A DNA stretch of 64,000 nt, taken from Aureococcus anophagefferens. Its lineage: Eukaryota; Sar; Pelagophyceae; Pelagomonadales; Pelagomonadaceae. The stretch is from the NCBI RefSeq assembly GCF_000186865.1, contig NW_008705571.1:1126465-1190464 (forward strand), given 5' to 3'. This document shows, piece by piece, positions 9,481-19,359 of this stretch (its first letter is position 1; each line of letters starts with the position of its first letter). Below the pieces are notes generated by a model that was given only the letters and a program-made list of their open reading frames with translations, searched no databases and was not told the origin of the DNA. The position numbers were made by a program, and so were the translations under genes.

Positions 9481-10527
9481 ATGAACGCGCTCCTCCGGGC
9501 CTCCCAGGACCCGGCCTCCCCGGCTCAGTCGGCGCCCGCGGCGCCGACCCCCGAGAATTTGTTCTGTGACGCGATGTCCCCTGCGCTGGCCCAATCGACG
9601 TCGTCGGCCGGGGCCGAGCCCCTGCGCGAGGCCGCGCGGCCGTCGGCGGCGTCTAGGCCGTCGGCGTCCGGCGCGCCCCGGTCGGCCGGGCGGGTCCTGA
9701 GCACGGGGCGGTGGACGGCCGAGGAGCACGAGGAGTTCATCAAGTGCCTCGCGATCTACGGCCGCGAGTGGAAGAAGGTCAGCGAGCGCATCACGACGCG
9801 CACGGCGGCCCAGATCCGGAGCCACGCCCAGAAGTACTTCAAGAAGATCCAGTCCGGCAACGCGGGCGAGCCGGACGGCGGCGAGGGCGCGGCCGCGGCG
9901 CCGCCGCCGGCCGCGCCCGCGGCGGCCCCGGCGCCCGAGGTCGAGGCGCCCATCTCGAGCCACGGCGCCCTGAGCGCCATCGACGACATGCTGCGCCAGC
10001 TCCGCAAGAAGCGCATCGCGCTCTGCGACGTCGCCGCCGCCGACGCGCGGTCCGCGAACGTTCCCCGGTGCTCGCCCGACGGGTCGCCGGCCCTCTCCCC
10101 CGCGCCGTCCGAGGACGACGAGGCCGCGGCGCCCAACGCGGAGAACGCGGCGCCGCCCGCCGACGACGCGACGGCCGTGTCCTGCGAGGACCGGTCGCCG
10201 CCGCCGGCGTACCGCGTGCTCGACGAGGGCTCCGCGGAGGCGCGGCCGCCCGTCCGGCCGCGGCCCCCGGCGCCCGGCGAGGCCCTCCGCCTCGCGCGGA
10301 AGCGCGCCGCCGAGGAGCCCGCCGCCGGCGCGGACCCGAAGCTCCTCCGCCGCCGCGTGACGTGCGAGGACCTCCAGGGCCTCGAGCACCGCGAGCTCAT
10401 CGCGCTCGAGATGCTCTGCTCGCGGAGCTCCCTGTCCATGCGCCGCGCCGACGCCGAGGACCGGAGCTCCCTGTCCATGCGCCGCGCCGACGCCGAGGAC
10501 CGCCCGCCGCCGCTCGCGTCCTGCTAG
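9481..10527 (+). CDS. SHAQKYF-class single-MYB transcription factor
   Basis: The 348-residue product has one MYB repeat at about residues 77-130: GRWTAEEHEEFIKCLAIYG, then WKKVSERITTRTAAQIRSH, ending SHAQKYFKKIQ. That SHAQKYF ending defines the plant and algal R1-type MYBs, which includes circadian CCA1/REVEILLE-like factors. It is therefore probably a nuclear DNA-binding regulator; its targets are unknown. The rest is Ala/Pro-rich and low-complexity. The C-terminus carries a perfect 13-residue tandem duplication. I took the ATG at 9481; an upstream extension in frame is possible but not protein-like. Confidence 0.85.
   Translation: MNALLRASQDPASPAQSAPAAPTPENLFCDAMSPALAQSTSSAGAEPLREAARPSAASRPSASGAPRSAGRVLSTGRWTAEEHEEFIKCLAIYGREWKKVSERITTRTAAQIRSHAQKYFKKIQSGNAGEPDGGEGAAAAPPPAAPAAAPAPEVEAPISSHGALSAIDDMLRQLRKKRIALCDVAAADARSANVPRCSPDGSPALSPAPSEDDEAAAPNAENAAPPADDATAVSCEDRSPPPAYRVLDEGSAEARPPVRPRPPAPGEALRLARKRAAEEPAAGADPKLLRRRVTCEDLQGLEHRELIALEMLCSRSSLSMRRADAEDRSSLSMRRADAEDRPPPLASC
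10423..10500 (+). repeat. Perfect 39-bp tandem duplication inside the MYB-like CDS
   Basis: Units at 10423-10461 and 10462-10500 are identical base for base and encode RSSLSMRRADAED twice. Perfect identity including third codon positions points to a very recent duplication, or an assembly artefact. Confidence 0.95.
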
Positions 10528-10725
10528 CGGCGCCGGCGGGCCGACCCCCGGCAGTCTCCCGCTCTCCGGCCTCTCTCTCGAGGACCGCCGCCCGGGCCGC
10601 CGCAGCGCGGCCCGGCGCGCGGGCCGCCCATCCCCGTGTACACACCGCAACGGAAAATCGCGCCTCCCTGACTATAGTATAACACGAGTATAATCTGATG
10701 GCTGAATTTCGACTATGACAGGTGG

Positions 10726-11550
10726 CTATACGGAGAGCGGCAGCGCTGGCGGGCGTTCGTCGCGGCTCGACCGCCAGAACGCGAGAATGTTCCAGAAGAT
10801 CTCGTTGGGAAGCCGGTTGCTCGGCCCGCGCGGCGACTTCGTTGCCGAGGGGCCAAAGAGGCGCCCGAAAATCTCTATCTCCGCCGAGGTGAGCGCATGA
10901 CACGCTTCGCGGTTTGCAAACGTGACGGTGGAGCACGGCGCCGCGCGGCCGCGATCGCAGAGCGACCGGAGGCGCACGAGCTCGATGCGCGGGGCTCGCA
11001 GATATTTTTGCCAGCCACCGTCGAGCTTCACGGCCGCGAGGAAGTCTGCCGATTTCAGGAGGTCATGTGTGCGGTAATGACCTGGGAGGCCCTCAAACGT
11101 TGCCAAACGGCGTGCATTGGCCTCGGCGTCATTATCATTCCCGTCTTTCGCAAATATGTTGGCCCCGCGACGCACGAGCAGATGCAATAACGCGAGCTTG
11201 AAGACAGCTGCATGGATCGGCCTCAATCCCATGTCGGTCTGAGCCTCGATGTCGGCCCCGCGGTCGAGTAGCAGAGCCACCTCGTCGGGATACTGGCCAA
11301 AGTGGAGGGGGGTCTCGGACGCGTCCGAGATTGCGTTCAGGTCAGCGCCGTGGTCCAACAAAAGTTTTACAAGCTGAGATCGGTCAAATCGCCTCCCTCC
11401 ACCAGGAGCGAGGGAGAAATGCAGCAGTGACCAGCGATTTACAGATCCTTCGACGTCCTCGTTCAGGTCACGCTCCCCCGATGTGAGCCAAGAATTTGTG
11501 ATGTCGATGTTTCCATCTACGGCAGCTTGACGAACGTATCGTGGGATCAT
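10726..11550 (-). CDS. Ankyrin-repeat protein
   Basis: The 274-residue product has ankyrin units at about residues 10-150, with signatures LLLDHGADLNAISDASETPLHFG, LLLDRGADIEAQTDMGLRPIHAAV and LVRRGANIFAKD. The C-terminal part ends in RLPNEIFWNILAFWRS, an F-box-like short helix. Ankyrin repeats mediate protein binding; the partner is unknown. The first ATG in frame is at 11550. Base composition is visibly lower in GC than the neighbours, which may mark a recently expanded or acquired family member. Confidence 0.8.
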   Translation of the reverse strand: MIPRYVRQAAVDGNIDITNSWLTSGERDLNEDVEGSVNRWSLLHFSLAPGGGRRFDRSQLVKLLLDHGADLNAISDASETPLHFGQYPDEVALLLDRGADIEAQTDMGLRPIHAAVFKLALLHLLVRRGANIFAKDGNDNDAEANARRLATFEGLPGHYRTHDLLKSADFLAAVKLDGGWQKYLRAPRIELVRLRSLCDRGRAAPCSTVTFANREACHALTSAEIEIFGRLFGPSATKSPRGPSNRLPNEIFWNILAFWRSSRDERPPALPLSV

Positions 11551-11702
11551 TTTGCGCACGCCCCGGTCGTCGCCACTCGACTCTCGTCAGTCTCAAATCG
11601 TCGCTGATTTTTATGCCTCCCCACGCCTCCCGTCCCCCAGCCCACCCCCCGACGCCTCAAAAGACCCAACAAAATACCACGCGACGATGACCGTAAAAAC
11701 CA

Positions 11703-12695
11703 TCACGACACGCAGCACGCGCCGTAGCGGCACGTCGCCGCGCGGCACCGCGTCGTCGCGGGCGCGGCGTCGCGCGCGGCGCGCGCGGCGACCGCGGCCT
11801 CGGCCTTGGGCGCCATGTCGACCCAGGCCTCGGGGAGCGTGTCCTTGGCCAGGCCGACGAGCTCCTCGGGCCGCCACCACGCGCGGCGCTCGGGCCGGCG
11901 CACGAGGCGGAGCCGGCCCCGAGGCACGGGCCCGTCGACGTGCTCGACGAAGAAGCGGTCCGGCGGCCGCGCGCGGACGACGACGCTGTCGAGCCAGGAG
12001 CCGGGCACGGACGTGCCTGAAGATCGCGGCGCGGGGGTCGCGGCGAGGCCCCCGGAGGCGGCGCGGACGCCGGGCGCGCGCCGCGGCAGTAGACCTCGAC
12101 GACGTCGCCGCGCCGCAGGGGCGACCGCGTGCCCTCGGACACGGGCCAGCGCAGGCAGCTCCGGTCCACGACCTCGTCCCACCTACGAGCGTCGCGTTCG
12201 CGGCCGCCCCGCGACGACGACGACGGAACGCGCTCGTCGGGCCACCCCGGGTAGTGGACCGTGAACGCGTCGCCCTCGAGCACGACGCAGGACCACCAGG
12301 AGAGGCCCGTGTAGACCTTGCCGAGCTCGAGCTCGAAGCTCCCGTCCCACGCGACCTCGAGGCCTAAAACCGCGGCGCGCTCGTAAAAGAACAAACGTCT
12401 CTCGAGAGCAACGGACGCCGGAGGACGCGCAGTCGCCGGGCTTCGGATGGCGGAGCCGCTGGCCGAACTTCTCGAGGGACGTGCCCAGCGTCTCGTCGCA
12501 CTGGAGGCCGCTGGGCGTCGCGAAGCGCGCCGCGTAGAGCTGGCTCCAGACGACCTCGTCGCGCGCGAGGCTCCGCAGGCGGCCGCGGCACGTCGCGGCC
12601 ACGGCCAGCGTCTCCCGGCAGTCTAGGTAGAAGAAGATCTGCCACCAGAGCTCGTCGTGGAGCAGCTCCGCCGTCGAACTTTCGATGCCATCCAT
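11703..12695 (-). CDS. F-box protein with chromo-barrel/Tudor-like domain; frame disrupted
   Basis: The N-terminus (ATG at 12695) is F-box-like: LLHDELWWQIFFYLDCRETLAVAATCR and RDEVVWSQLYAARF. A second segment, about 12390-12085, reads SWWSCVVLEGDAFTVHYPGW then RRWDEVVDRSCLRW. This resembles a chromo-barrel (Tudor-knot) domain. A third (12016-11790) reads WLDSVVVRARPPDRFF and WWRPEELVGLAKD. The first two segments are in different frames with no room for an intron, so a +1 frameshift near 12390-12440 is needed. Segments two and three join by a probable 65-nt GC-AG intron (12017-12081). A further shift near 11780 would add a membrane helix (MVFTVIVAWYFVGSF) ending near 11611. It is either a decaying gene or one carrying assembly errors. 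Confidence 0.55.
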
Positions 12696-12785
12696 CGTGC
12701 TTCGCGTCCAGGGGCAGGGTCGGCCTCAAACTGGGGCAGCCCTGCCTTATGGAGAGTTATTTTGGTAAGATGGAACTGTGACATC

Positions 12786-15700
12786 ATGCGAGCCATCGCG
12801 CTCGCCATAGCGCTCGCCATCGCGCTCGCCGGCGTCGCGACGACCGCGGCCGCCGCGTCGCTCTTCGACGTGTCGGCCCAGTGCAGCCACGCGGCGGTCA
12901 CGGCGCCGGCCTGCCTGCACAACTCGACGCTCTACGCCTACCGGGGCGACCCGCCGAAGAACAGCGACGCCGAGGTCGACAACTGCGCGGCTTGCGTCTG
13001 CGCCCTGCCGGACCAGGACGAGTTCGCGGCGCGCCAGGGCGAGAGCTACGCGCCGTCCTGGGGCGCGTGCTGCGACGGCTGGGCGGGGACGGACTGCGGC
13101 GTCTGCGAAACGGACGCGGCCTGCGGCGCGGGGTCGCGCTGCGCCGCGGGGTCGCTCGTGCCGACGGCCGCGGAGCTCGAAGCCGGGAAGCGCTACTCCT
13201 GCGCGCCCTGCGGCTACGGCGCGTCGAACGGCTTCTGCCTCTACGCGGACCTGCCGGGCGTGTCCTTCGACATGGTCCTCCGCGGCGCGACCGCGGACGT
13301 GGCCATGCGCATCGGCCGCGACCAGCGTCTTGTGACGACGGTCGAGAGATTTGACGATGTTCGAGAGATTTGGGCTGGACGCCGTGGGCGCCGACGGTCG
13401 GACCGCTCTCGGGAAACACGACGAATCATCGGTAGGCCGCTACACGGACACGGCCGTCAAGTTCGAGACGCAGCACGCGTACCAGTACGCGCAGATGTTC
13501 GGCGGCGAGCTCGCCGGCTGCGAGGTCTTCGAGGAGCCCTGCGCGTGGGACCTCGGCGCGGCCTGCGTGACCGTGCGCTGCGCGTCGGGCGACGTCGACT
13601 GCCCGCCCGCGGGCCTCGACGAGTGCCCGGGCCACGTCTACGACCCCTGCAAGTTCAAGTACGTCTGCGAGGGCGACTGCGTCGGGGACCGGCGTCGTAC
13701 TTCGACAAAGTTTCCGGTCGGAAGAAGAGCACGCAGGTCGACGTCGTCAACGGCTGCTGCGTCAAGGGCGACGGCGACGACGACGACCTGCGCCGGGGGA
13801 AGAGCTACCGCACGCGGCAGCGCTTCTGCTGCGCCGGCGCCTCGAGCGACGAGTGCAAAGCCACGGAGGTCTTCTGGAACGGCCCCGCGACGACGCTGTC
13901 CTGCGAGGCGGCGCCCGTCGCGGGCATGCCCGCCGGCGCGCGGCGCTGCTACCTCAACCAGGACCACCTCGGGCTCCTCGATGGGTTGCCTTTCGCTTGC
14001 CACGTGGGCAACTGCGTCGCCGACGGCGACGCCGACGGCGAGGCGCCGATCGCGATCGCCTACCGCGGCTTCGACGGCGCGCCGCAGGCGCGGTCGAGGC
14101 CGCAGGTCTACGGCGTCCTCGCCTGCGCGCTGGCGCTCGTCGTCGCGGCGTTCCTGGGGACGGCCGTCCCCCGCGCCCCGAAGCCGTCGAACGCGCCGCC
14201 GAGCACCGGCGCGCCGGCGCTCGCGTGGCGCGACGTCGCCTACGCCGCCAAGAACGCGAAGATCCTCGCGGGCGTCTCGGGCTTCGCGGCCGCGGGCGAG
14301 GTCACGGCGATTCTCGGACCGAGCGGCGCGGGCCGGCGTCGGCGCGTCGGCGCCTCCGTACCCCTGTGACCCGCGCGCGCTCGTAGGCGCGGGCAAGACG
14401 ACGCTGCTGCGATGCGTCGGCGGCCGGCTCGATTGCGGCGGCGCCGTCGCGGTCGGCGACCGGGACCTGGCGCCCGCGGAGCTGCGGCGGGCCGTCGCGT
14501 TCGTGCCCCAGGACGACGACGGCCTCGTCGAATGGCTCACGGTCGCCGAGCACCTCGCATACCTGAGCATCCTGCGCAGGGCCGCCCCGGGCCGCCGCGA
14601 CGCCCTCCTCGACGGCCTGGGCCTCCGGGACTGCGCGGACCGCCGCATCGGCGCGCGGCCGGCCGTCGGCGGCGACGGCGGCGGCGCCGACGGCGGCCGG
14701 GGCGTCTCCGGCGGCGAGGCGCGGCGCGTCAGCGTGGCCGCGGCGTTGCTCGGCGACCCGCTGGCCCTCCTCCTCGACGAGCCGACGAGCCGCCTCGACG
14801 GCGCGACGGCGCTGGGCCTCGCTCGGACGCTCGGCGCCGCCGCGGCGGGCTCCTACGGCGGCGGCGCGCCCGTCGTCGTCCTCGCGTCGTTCCACCAGCC
14901 GCGGCGGCGCGCGTTCGAGGACTGCTTCGGGCGCGTGCTGGTGCTCTGCGGCGGCCGCGTCGCCTTCGCCGGGACGGCGGGCCGCGCCGCGGAACTCGGG
15001 CGGGCGCTCGGCGGCGCCGCGAACCCCGCGGACGCGCTGGTAGACGCCGCGGGGCGGCTCCACCGCGAGGGCGACGACGCGCCCGCGCCGGAGCCCTTCG
15101 ACGCGGCGCGCCTCTTCCGGCCCGTGGCCGCGCCGCGCCAGGTCCTCGTGCTCGCGTCGCGGCGGCTCGTGATCGCGCGGCGCGCGCCGGCGCTCGCGCT
15201 CGCAAATTTCTTCGGCGCGGGCGCGTGCGGCGTCGCGGTCGGCGCCATCGCCGGCGACCTCGCCCACGACCTCGGCGGCGTCCAGCGGCGCCTGGGCCTC
15301 ATTTTTTTTTCGCTCCTGGCGCTCCTGCTCCTCTCGCTCTCGGCGCTGCGGGCGTTCCGCGACGACGCGCGGTGCTCGGGCGACGAGCGCGCGGCGGCGC
15401 TCTACGCGGCGTCGTCCCGCTTTGTGGCCGCCGTCGCCGTCGACGCGGCGGTTTTGAGAGTTGCGCCGGCGCTGCTCCTCGCGGGCGTCGCCTACGGCGC
15501 CGCGGGCCTCCGGCCGCGCTGCGCGGGCGCGTGCGTCTTCCGCTACGCCGCGGCGCTCGCGCTCACGTCCGTCGCCGGCGCGCTGGCCTGCGTCGCCGTC
15601 GCCGCCGTCGGGCTCGGCGGCGACGCGTCGAGCGCCGTCGCGGCGACGGCCGTGCTCGCCATGGCGCTCTTCGGGGGGCTGGCCACGGACGTCGACTCCG

Positions 15701-18106
15701 AGGCGACGGGTCTGGCGACGGGCGCGTCGCGGATCGACCCGTTCTACTGGGCCTACCGCGCCGCGGTCGTGGGGGAATTCGCCGGCGCGCGCGACGCCGA
15801 CGGCGTCGAGGAGCGCTACGTCATCGACACGCACGGCTGCGACCTCGGCTTCCCGGCCTTCGACGTGTCCGCGACGACGGTCCTCGAGACGCTGGACCTG
15901 CCGACGCGCGCGGCCGCCGCGGACGCCGCGGTCGCGAATTTGTGTCTGGTCGTCCTGGGGTTCCTCGGCGTCGCGTTCGTCGCCCAGGTCTTCGGCGACG
16001 CCGCGCGGCTGCCCGCGGCCTTCGCGGGCCGTCCGGCCGACGGGACGCGCCCGCAAAAGGTCGGGCGCGCGTCGTTCGCGGCCAAGGAGTGCCCCGAGCT
16101 CGCCGACGACGACGGCGACTCCGACGACGACGCGGCGGCGCTCGCCGTCGCGCCCGCGCACGTCGGCTGCGAGGACGTCGCGTACGCCCTCAAAGACGCT
16201 ACCCGGATCCTCGAGCGCTGCGAGTTCTTCGCCGACGCGAAATCGTTCACGGGCCTCGTCGGCCCGTCGGGCGCGGGGAAGACGACGCTCCTCGAGATCG
16301 TCGCGGGCCGCCTCGCGGCGCCGCGCGGCGCGGCGCTCTCCGGCACCGTGCGGCTCCGCGGCGAGACGGCCGCCGGCGACGGCGCGCGCCGGCGCGCCGC
16401 GTCGACCTTCGCGGGCCAGGACGACGTCGGCGACGGCTGGCTCTCGCCGCGGGCGACGCTCGAGTTCCACGGCGCGCTCCGCCTGCCGCGGGCCTGGGCG
16501 CGCGAGCGGAAGCGGCGGCGCGCGGGCCGGCTCCTGGACCGCCTCGGCTTCGACGGCCGCGCGAGGGACGCGGCGCTCCGCGACTGCAGCGGCGGCGCGA
16601 GGCGGCGCGTCGGTCTCGGCGTCGCGCTGCTGCGGCCCAAGGCGGCGCTCTTCGCGGACGAGCCGACGACGGGGCTCGACGCCGCGTCCGCGCTCCGCGT
16701 CGCGGCGCTGCTCCGGCGCTGCGCGGGCCGCGGCTTCACGGTCATCGCGGTCCTGCACCAGCCGCGCGCCGAGATCGTCGACGCGCTCGACGCCGTGCTC
16801 CTATTGCACCGGGGCCGCGTCGCGTTCGCAGGGCCGCCGAAGGACGTGCTCGAGAGGTTCCGCGCGCCGGGCGGCAACGCCGTGGACCTGCTGCTCGACA
16901 ACCTCAAGGGCGACGGCGACCTCGCCCTGCGGAGAAGGGAAGACGACGACGCGGCCGTGGAGATCCTCGTCGACGGCGGCGGCGGCGGGCCCGCGGCCGC
17001 GGAGGACGTCATCTCCGAGCCGCCGCCCTCGCTCGCGCCGCCGGGGCTCGCCGGCCAGTGCGCCGTGCTCTGCCGCCGCGAGCTCCGGGACGCGCGGCGG
17101 GACCCCGCGGGCGTTCTGTCGCACGCGGCGCCCATGGCGCTCCTCGGCGGCCTCGTCGCGCTCGCCTACGGCGACCTGCCGTCGCGCAACGACTCGTCGG
17201 CGGGCATCGTCGACCGCTACGGCCTCGCGTTCCTGTTGGTGAGCGCGGTGGCGCTGTTTTCCCTCTCCGCCGCTCCGAAGGCGCGGCGGGCCGCGCTTCG
17301 GGCGCGGCGCGACCGCGACAGCCACGGCGCGGCGCCGGCCTTCGTGGCCGCGGCGTGGGTCGGCGACGCGCTCGTGCTGCGATTGGTCCCGCCTCTCATC
17401 CTCGGCGTCGCGGCGGTGTCGACGCGGTGCGCGGCGGCGAGCGGCCGGGAGCTGTCGCTCGTCGCCGCGCTGCTCCAGCTCCACTCTGTGTGGAATTCAA
17501 ATCTTCAACCCGACTTCAATGTGAGCGTATTCGAATGTTTTGACCCGAGCACTTCCGCTGTGCTTCGAGAACTCGATGAGAGCAATCGATCCGTCCAAAA
17601 ATCAGCCGAATCGACTTCGATTTGACCGAGCTAGAGAATTCTGAAGTTTGGCCCCGACGTCCCAGCTCACTGGTTGATTTGCACACAGGCTCCACTACGC
17701 GCTCGCGGCCGCGGGGCGCTTCCTCGGGGCCGCGGCGCCGTCGGACGGCGCGGCGACGGCGGCCCACGCCGTCGTCGTGCTGCTCGCGCTGCTCCTCAGC
17801 GGCTTCTTCGCGCCGCCGGCCTTCGCGCCGCGCGGCTGGGACGCCGCGGCCGCGGCGTTCCCGCCCGGCGCCGCGGCCTACGAGGCCGTCGCCGTGGCCC
17901 TCTTCGCCGGCGTCGACGACCTCTTCGTGACGTCGAAGCTGGGGAGCTCGGACGTCAAGGTCGGGCCCTTCGGCGGGTCCGAGATCCTCGACTGCTACGG
18001 CTACGGCGGGAGGAGCGACGCGAAGCGCGACCACGCCGTGCTCCTGCTCGCGGGGCTCGTCGCCGACGCCGCGACGCTCGGCGCGTTCCGCGTAAGGATG
18101 CTGTGA
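12786..18106 (+). CDS. Full-size ABCG-type ABC transporter with Cys-rich extracellular N-terminus
   Basis: Exons are 12786-13314, 13436-13680, 13737-14325, 14387-17477 and 17689-18106, giving 1623 residues. A signal peptide leads into a Cys-rich, EGF-like ectodomain (CCDGWAGTDCGVCETDAACG) and a membrane helix at about 400-425. NBD1 has Walker A GPSGAGKTT (about 450), signature VSGGE (560) and LLLDEPTS (582). NBD2 has GPSGAGKTT (1079), CSGGA (1189) and FADEPTTG (1208). Each NBD is followed by membrane helices, the NBD-TMD order of ABCG/PDR transporters. The substrate is unknown; lipid or xenobiotic export is typical. Three introners and one short intron interrupt it. Its stop is 2 bp from the stop of the convergent mitochondrial carrier gene. 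Confidence 0.87.
13323..13435 (+). mobile_element. Introner C1 (113 bp) in the ABCG gene
   Basis: The left end is CAGCGTCTTG, like C2, and the right end is ATCGGTAG. The flanking duplication is GCCGCGAC (13315-13322) against GCCGCTAC (13436-13443), one mismatch. The intron is 13315-13435 (121 nt, GC-AG, phase 1). The join G|GC gives MRIGRYTDTAVKFE in frame. An internal near-repeat (GGTCGAGAGATTTG / GTTCGAGAGATTTG) makes this copy longer than its relatives. Confidence 0.85.
13681..13736 (+). other. 56-nt GT-AG intron in the ABCG gene
   Basis: The donor GTCGGG at 13681 and acceptor CACGCAG at 13736 join CEGDC to VDVVNGCC at a codon boundary (phase 0) and shift the frame as required. The segment contains CGGCGTCG, reminiscent of family C left ends, but the flanks (GTCGGGGA / GTCGACGT) match only in the first four bases. 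It may be a decayed element or an ordinary intron. Confidence 0.75.
14334..14386 (+). mobile_element. Introner C3 (53 bp), the smallest copy, inside Walker A codons
   Basis: The flanking duplication GCGCGGGC is perfect at 14326-14333 and 14387-14394. The left end is CGGCGTC and the right end TCGTAG. The intron is 14326-14386 (61 nt, GC-AG, phase 1). It interrupts the first nucleotide-binding site, and only precise removal gives GPSG|AGKTT. Homology to the other C elements is weaker than among C1, C2 and C4, so family membership is tentative; the insertion itself is clear. Confidence 0.82.
17486..17688 (+). mobile_element. Introner A3 (203 bp) in the ABCG gene
   Basis: The ends are CTGTGTGGAATTCAA and TTGATTTGCACACAG. 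The duplication GCTCCACT lies at 17478-17485 and 17689-17696. The intron is 17478-17688 (211 nt, GC-AG, phase 2). The join restores ALLQLHYALAAAG. It has the same orientation and the same length as A2. Confidence 0.93.
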
Positions 18107-18108
18107 TA

Positions 18109-19005
18109 TTAGGACGAGTCCAGCAGCTTCTTCAGCTCGCCGAAGGTGGCGAACTGGATCGCCGCGCCGGGCCCCGCGCGGAACAGGTAGGGCGCGAGGC
18201 CCGCGTAGAGCCGGCGGACCCCGCCCGCGGCGACGAGCCCCCGCGCGGCGCCGACGTAGGTGTCGTAGCGCCCCATCTGGAGCTGGCGGCGCACCGTGTC
18301 GTTGGGGTAGAGCAGCACGCCCGCGGCGACGCCCGCCGCGGCGCCGCAGGCGAAGTTGGCCCACCAGACGTCCGCGCCGACGGCCCTGCGCGTCGCGTCG
18401 AAGATGCCGAACCGCGCGGCCTCGTGGAACGTGCCCCCGACCATCGTCGGCCGCACGCCGACGTAAAAGGCCGCGACGCCGCGCGTGCGCAGCGTGTGCG
18501 ATATGGCCTCCGAGGCGCCGCGCTGGCCGCCGTCCGCGGACGTCGCCGAGAGCATGGTCCGCAGCACGTCCAGGGGGTACGTGATCGCGACGGCCGTGAG
18601 GCCCGCGAGGCCGCCGGCCGCGGCGCCGACGGGCACGACGTCGCCGGGGAGCGCCGCCAGCAGGCGCGTGTAGTAGTCGTTGCAGCCGAAGACGATGGCC
18701 TTGGAGGGAAAGGTGCGCACGCACGCGATGCCGTTGCCGCGCCAGAGGCCCCGCGCGCCCTCGTCGGCTATAATGGCCGCGGCGAGCGCGCCCGCGGACT
18801 GGCGCCGCGCCGCCGTCGCCACCTGGGCCGCGATGCGCACGCGCTCCAGCGGCGCGACGGTCGTCTTCGCGACGCAGCCGGCGATGCCGCCGGCCGCGAA
18901 GCGGCCGGGGTCGGGCCGCTCGCGGCCCGTGGCGTGCGCGCTCGGCCCCGGGTTGAGCTGCTCCTGGCCCATGGCCCGCGCGCTCGGCAGCGCATCCGAG
19001 GCCAT
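18109..19005 (-). CDS. Mitochondrial carrier family (SLC25) protein
   Basis: The 298-residue product has three repeats, each with the carrier signature: VAPLERVRIAAQ, TYPLDVLRTMLS and LYPNDTVRRQLQMG. There are six predicted helices, and EGARGLWRGN-type motifs follow the first signature. Members move nucleotides, cofactors or metabolites across the inner mitochondrial membrane. The pattern is closest to CoA/ADP-ATP-like carriers, but the substrate cannot be assigned by eye. The start at 19005 gives a short polar leader before the first repeat. It is convergent with the ABCG gene, and the two stop codons are 2 bp apart. Confidence 0.87.
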   Translation of the reverse strand: MASDALPSARAMGQEQLNPGPSAHATGRERPDPGRFAAGGIAGCVAKTTVAPLERVRIAAQVATAARRQSAGALAAAIIADEGARGLWRGNGIACVRTFPSKAIVFGCNDYYTRLLAALPGDVVPVGAAAGGLAGLTAVAITYPLDVLRTMLSATSADGGQRGASEAISHTLRTRGVAAFYVGVRPTMVGGTFHEAARFGIFDATRRAVGADVWWANFACGAAAGVAAGVLLYPNDTVRRQLQMGRYDTYVGAARGLVAAGGVRRLYAGLAPYLFRAGPGAAIQFATFGELKKLLDSS

Positions 19006-19359
19006 GGTTGCGTGTGGCGGCGGCTATCGCAATGGCATGCTGAATCGATCACGAAGTGTGGCTGGGTTGAATAGAATGCCGAGTTTGTGTTGCTGTTGAA
19101 GTTTTTGAGTTATTGGCTCTGCGCGCAAGACGACGGTGCCGGCTTTCAGATGCAACAAGAATTTTGCAAATCGGTGGCCATGGCGCCGAGATAGAGCTTG
19201 CCAAAGGTGCCCATCACCACTGGCGGAGCCCTCTTTACCATCGATTTTCTCGAAAGCGTATCAAGCCATTCGACTCGGGATCTTAAACAACCCAGCCACA
19301 AGTGCGAACGATCGAATCGACTGGGTAGCTGCCTTCACGTTGACCCACGGTTGCACCTT
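19006..19359. other. Intergenic region, nothing supportable
   Basis: This 354-bp stretch, less GC-rich than its flanks, lies between the starts/ends of two minus-strand genes. It presumably carries the promoter of the mitochondrial carrier gene and the 3' UTR of the next gene. No repeat or RNA gene is visible. Confidence 0.5.
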
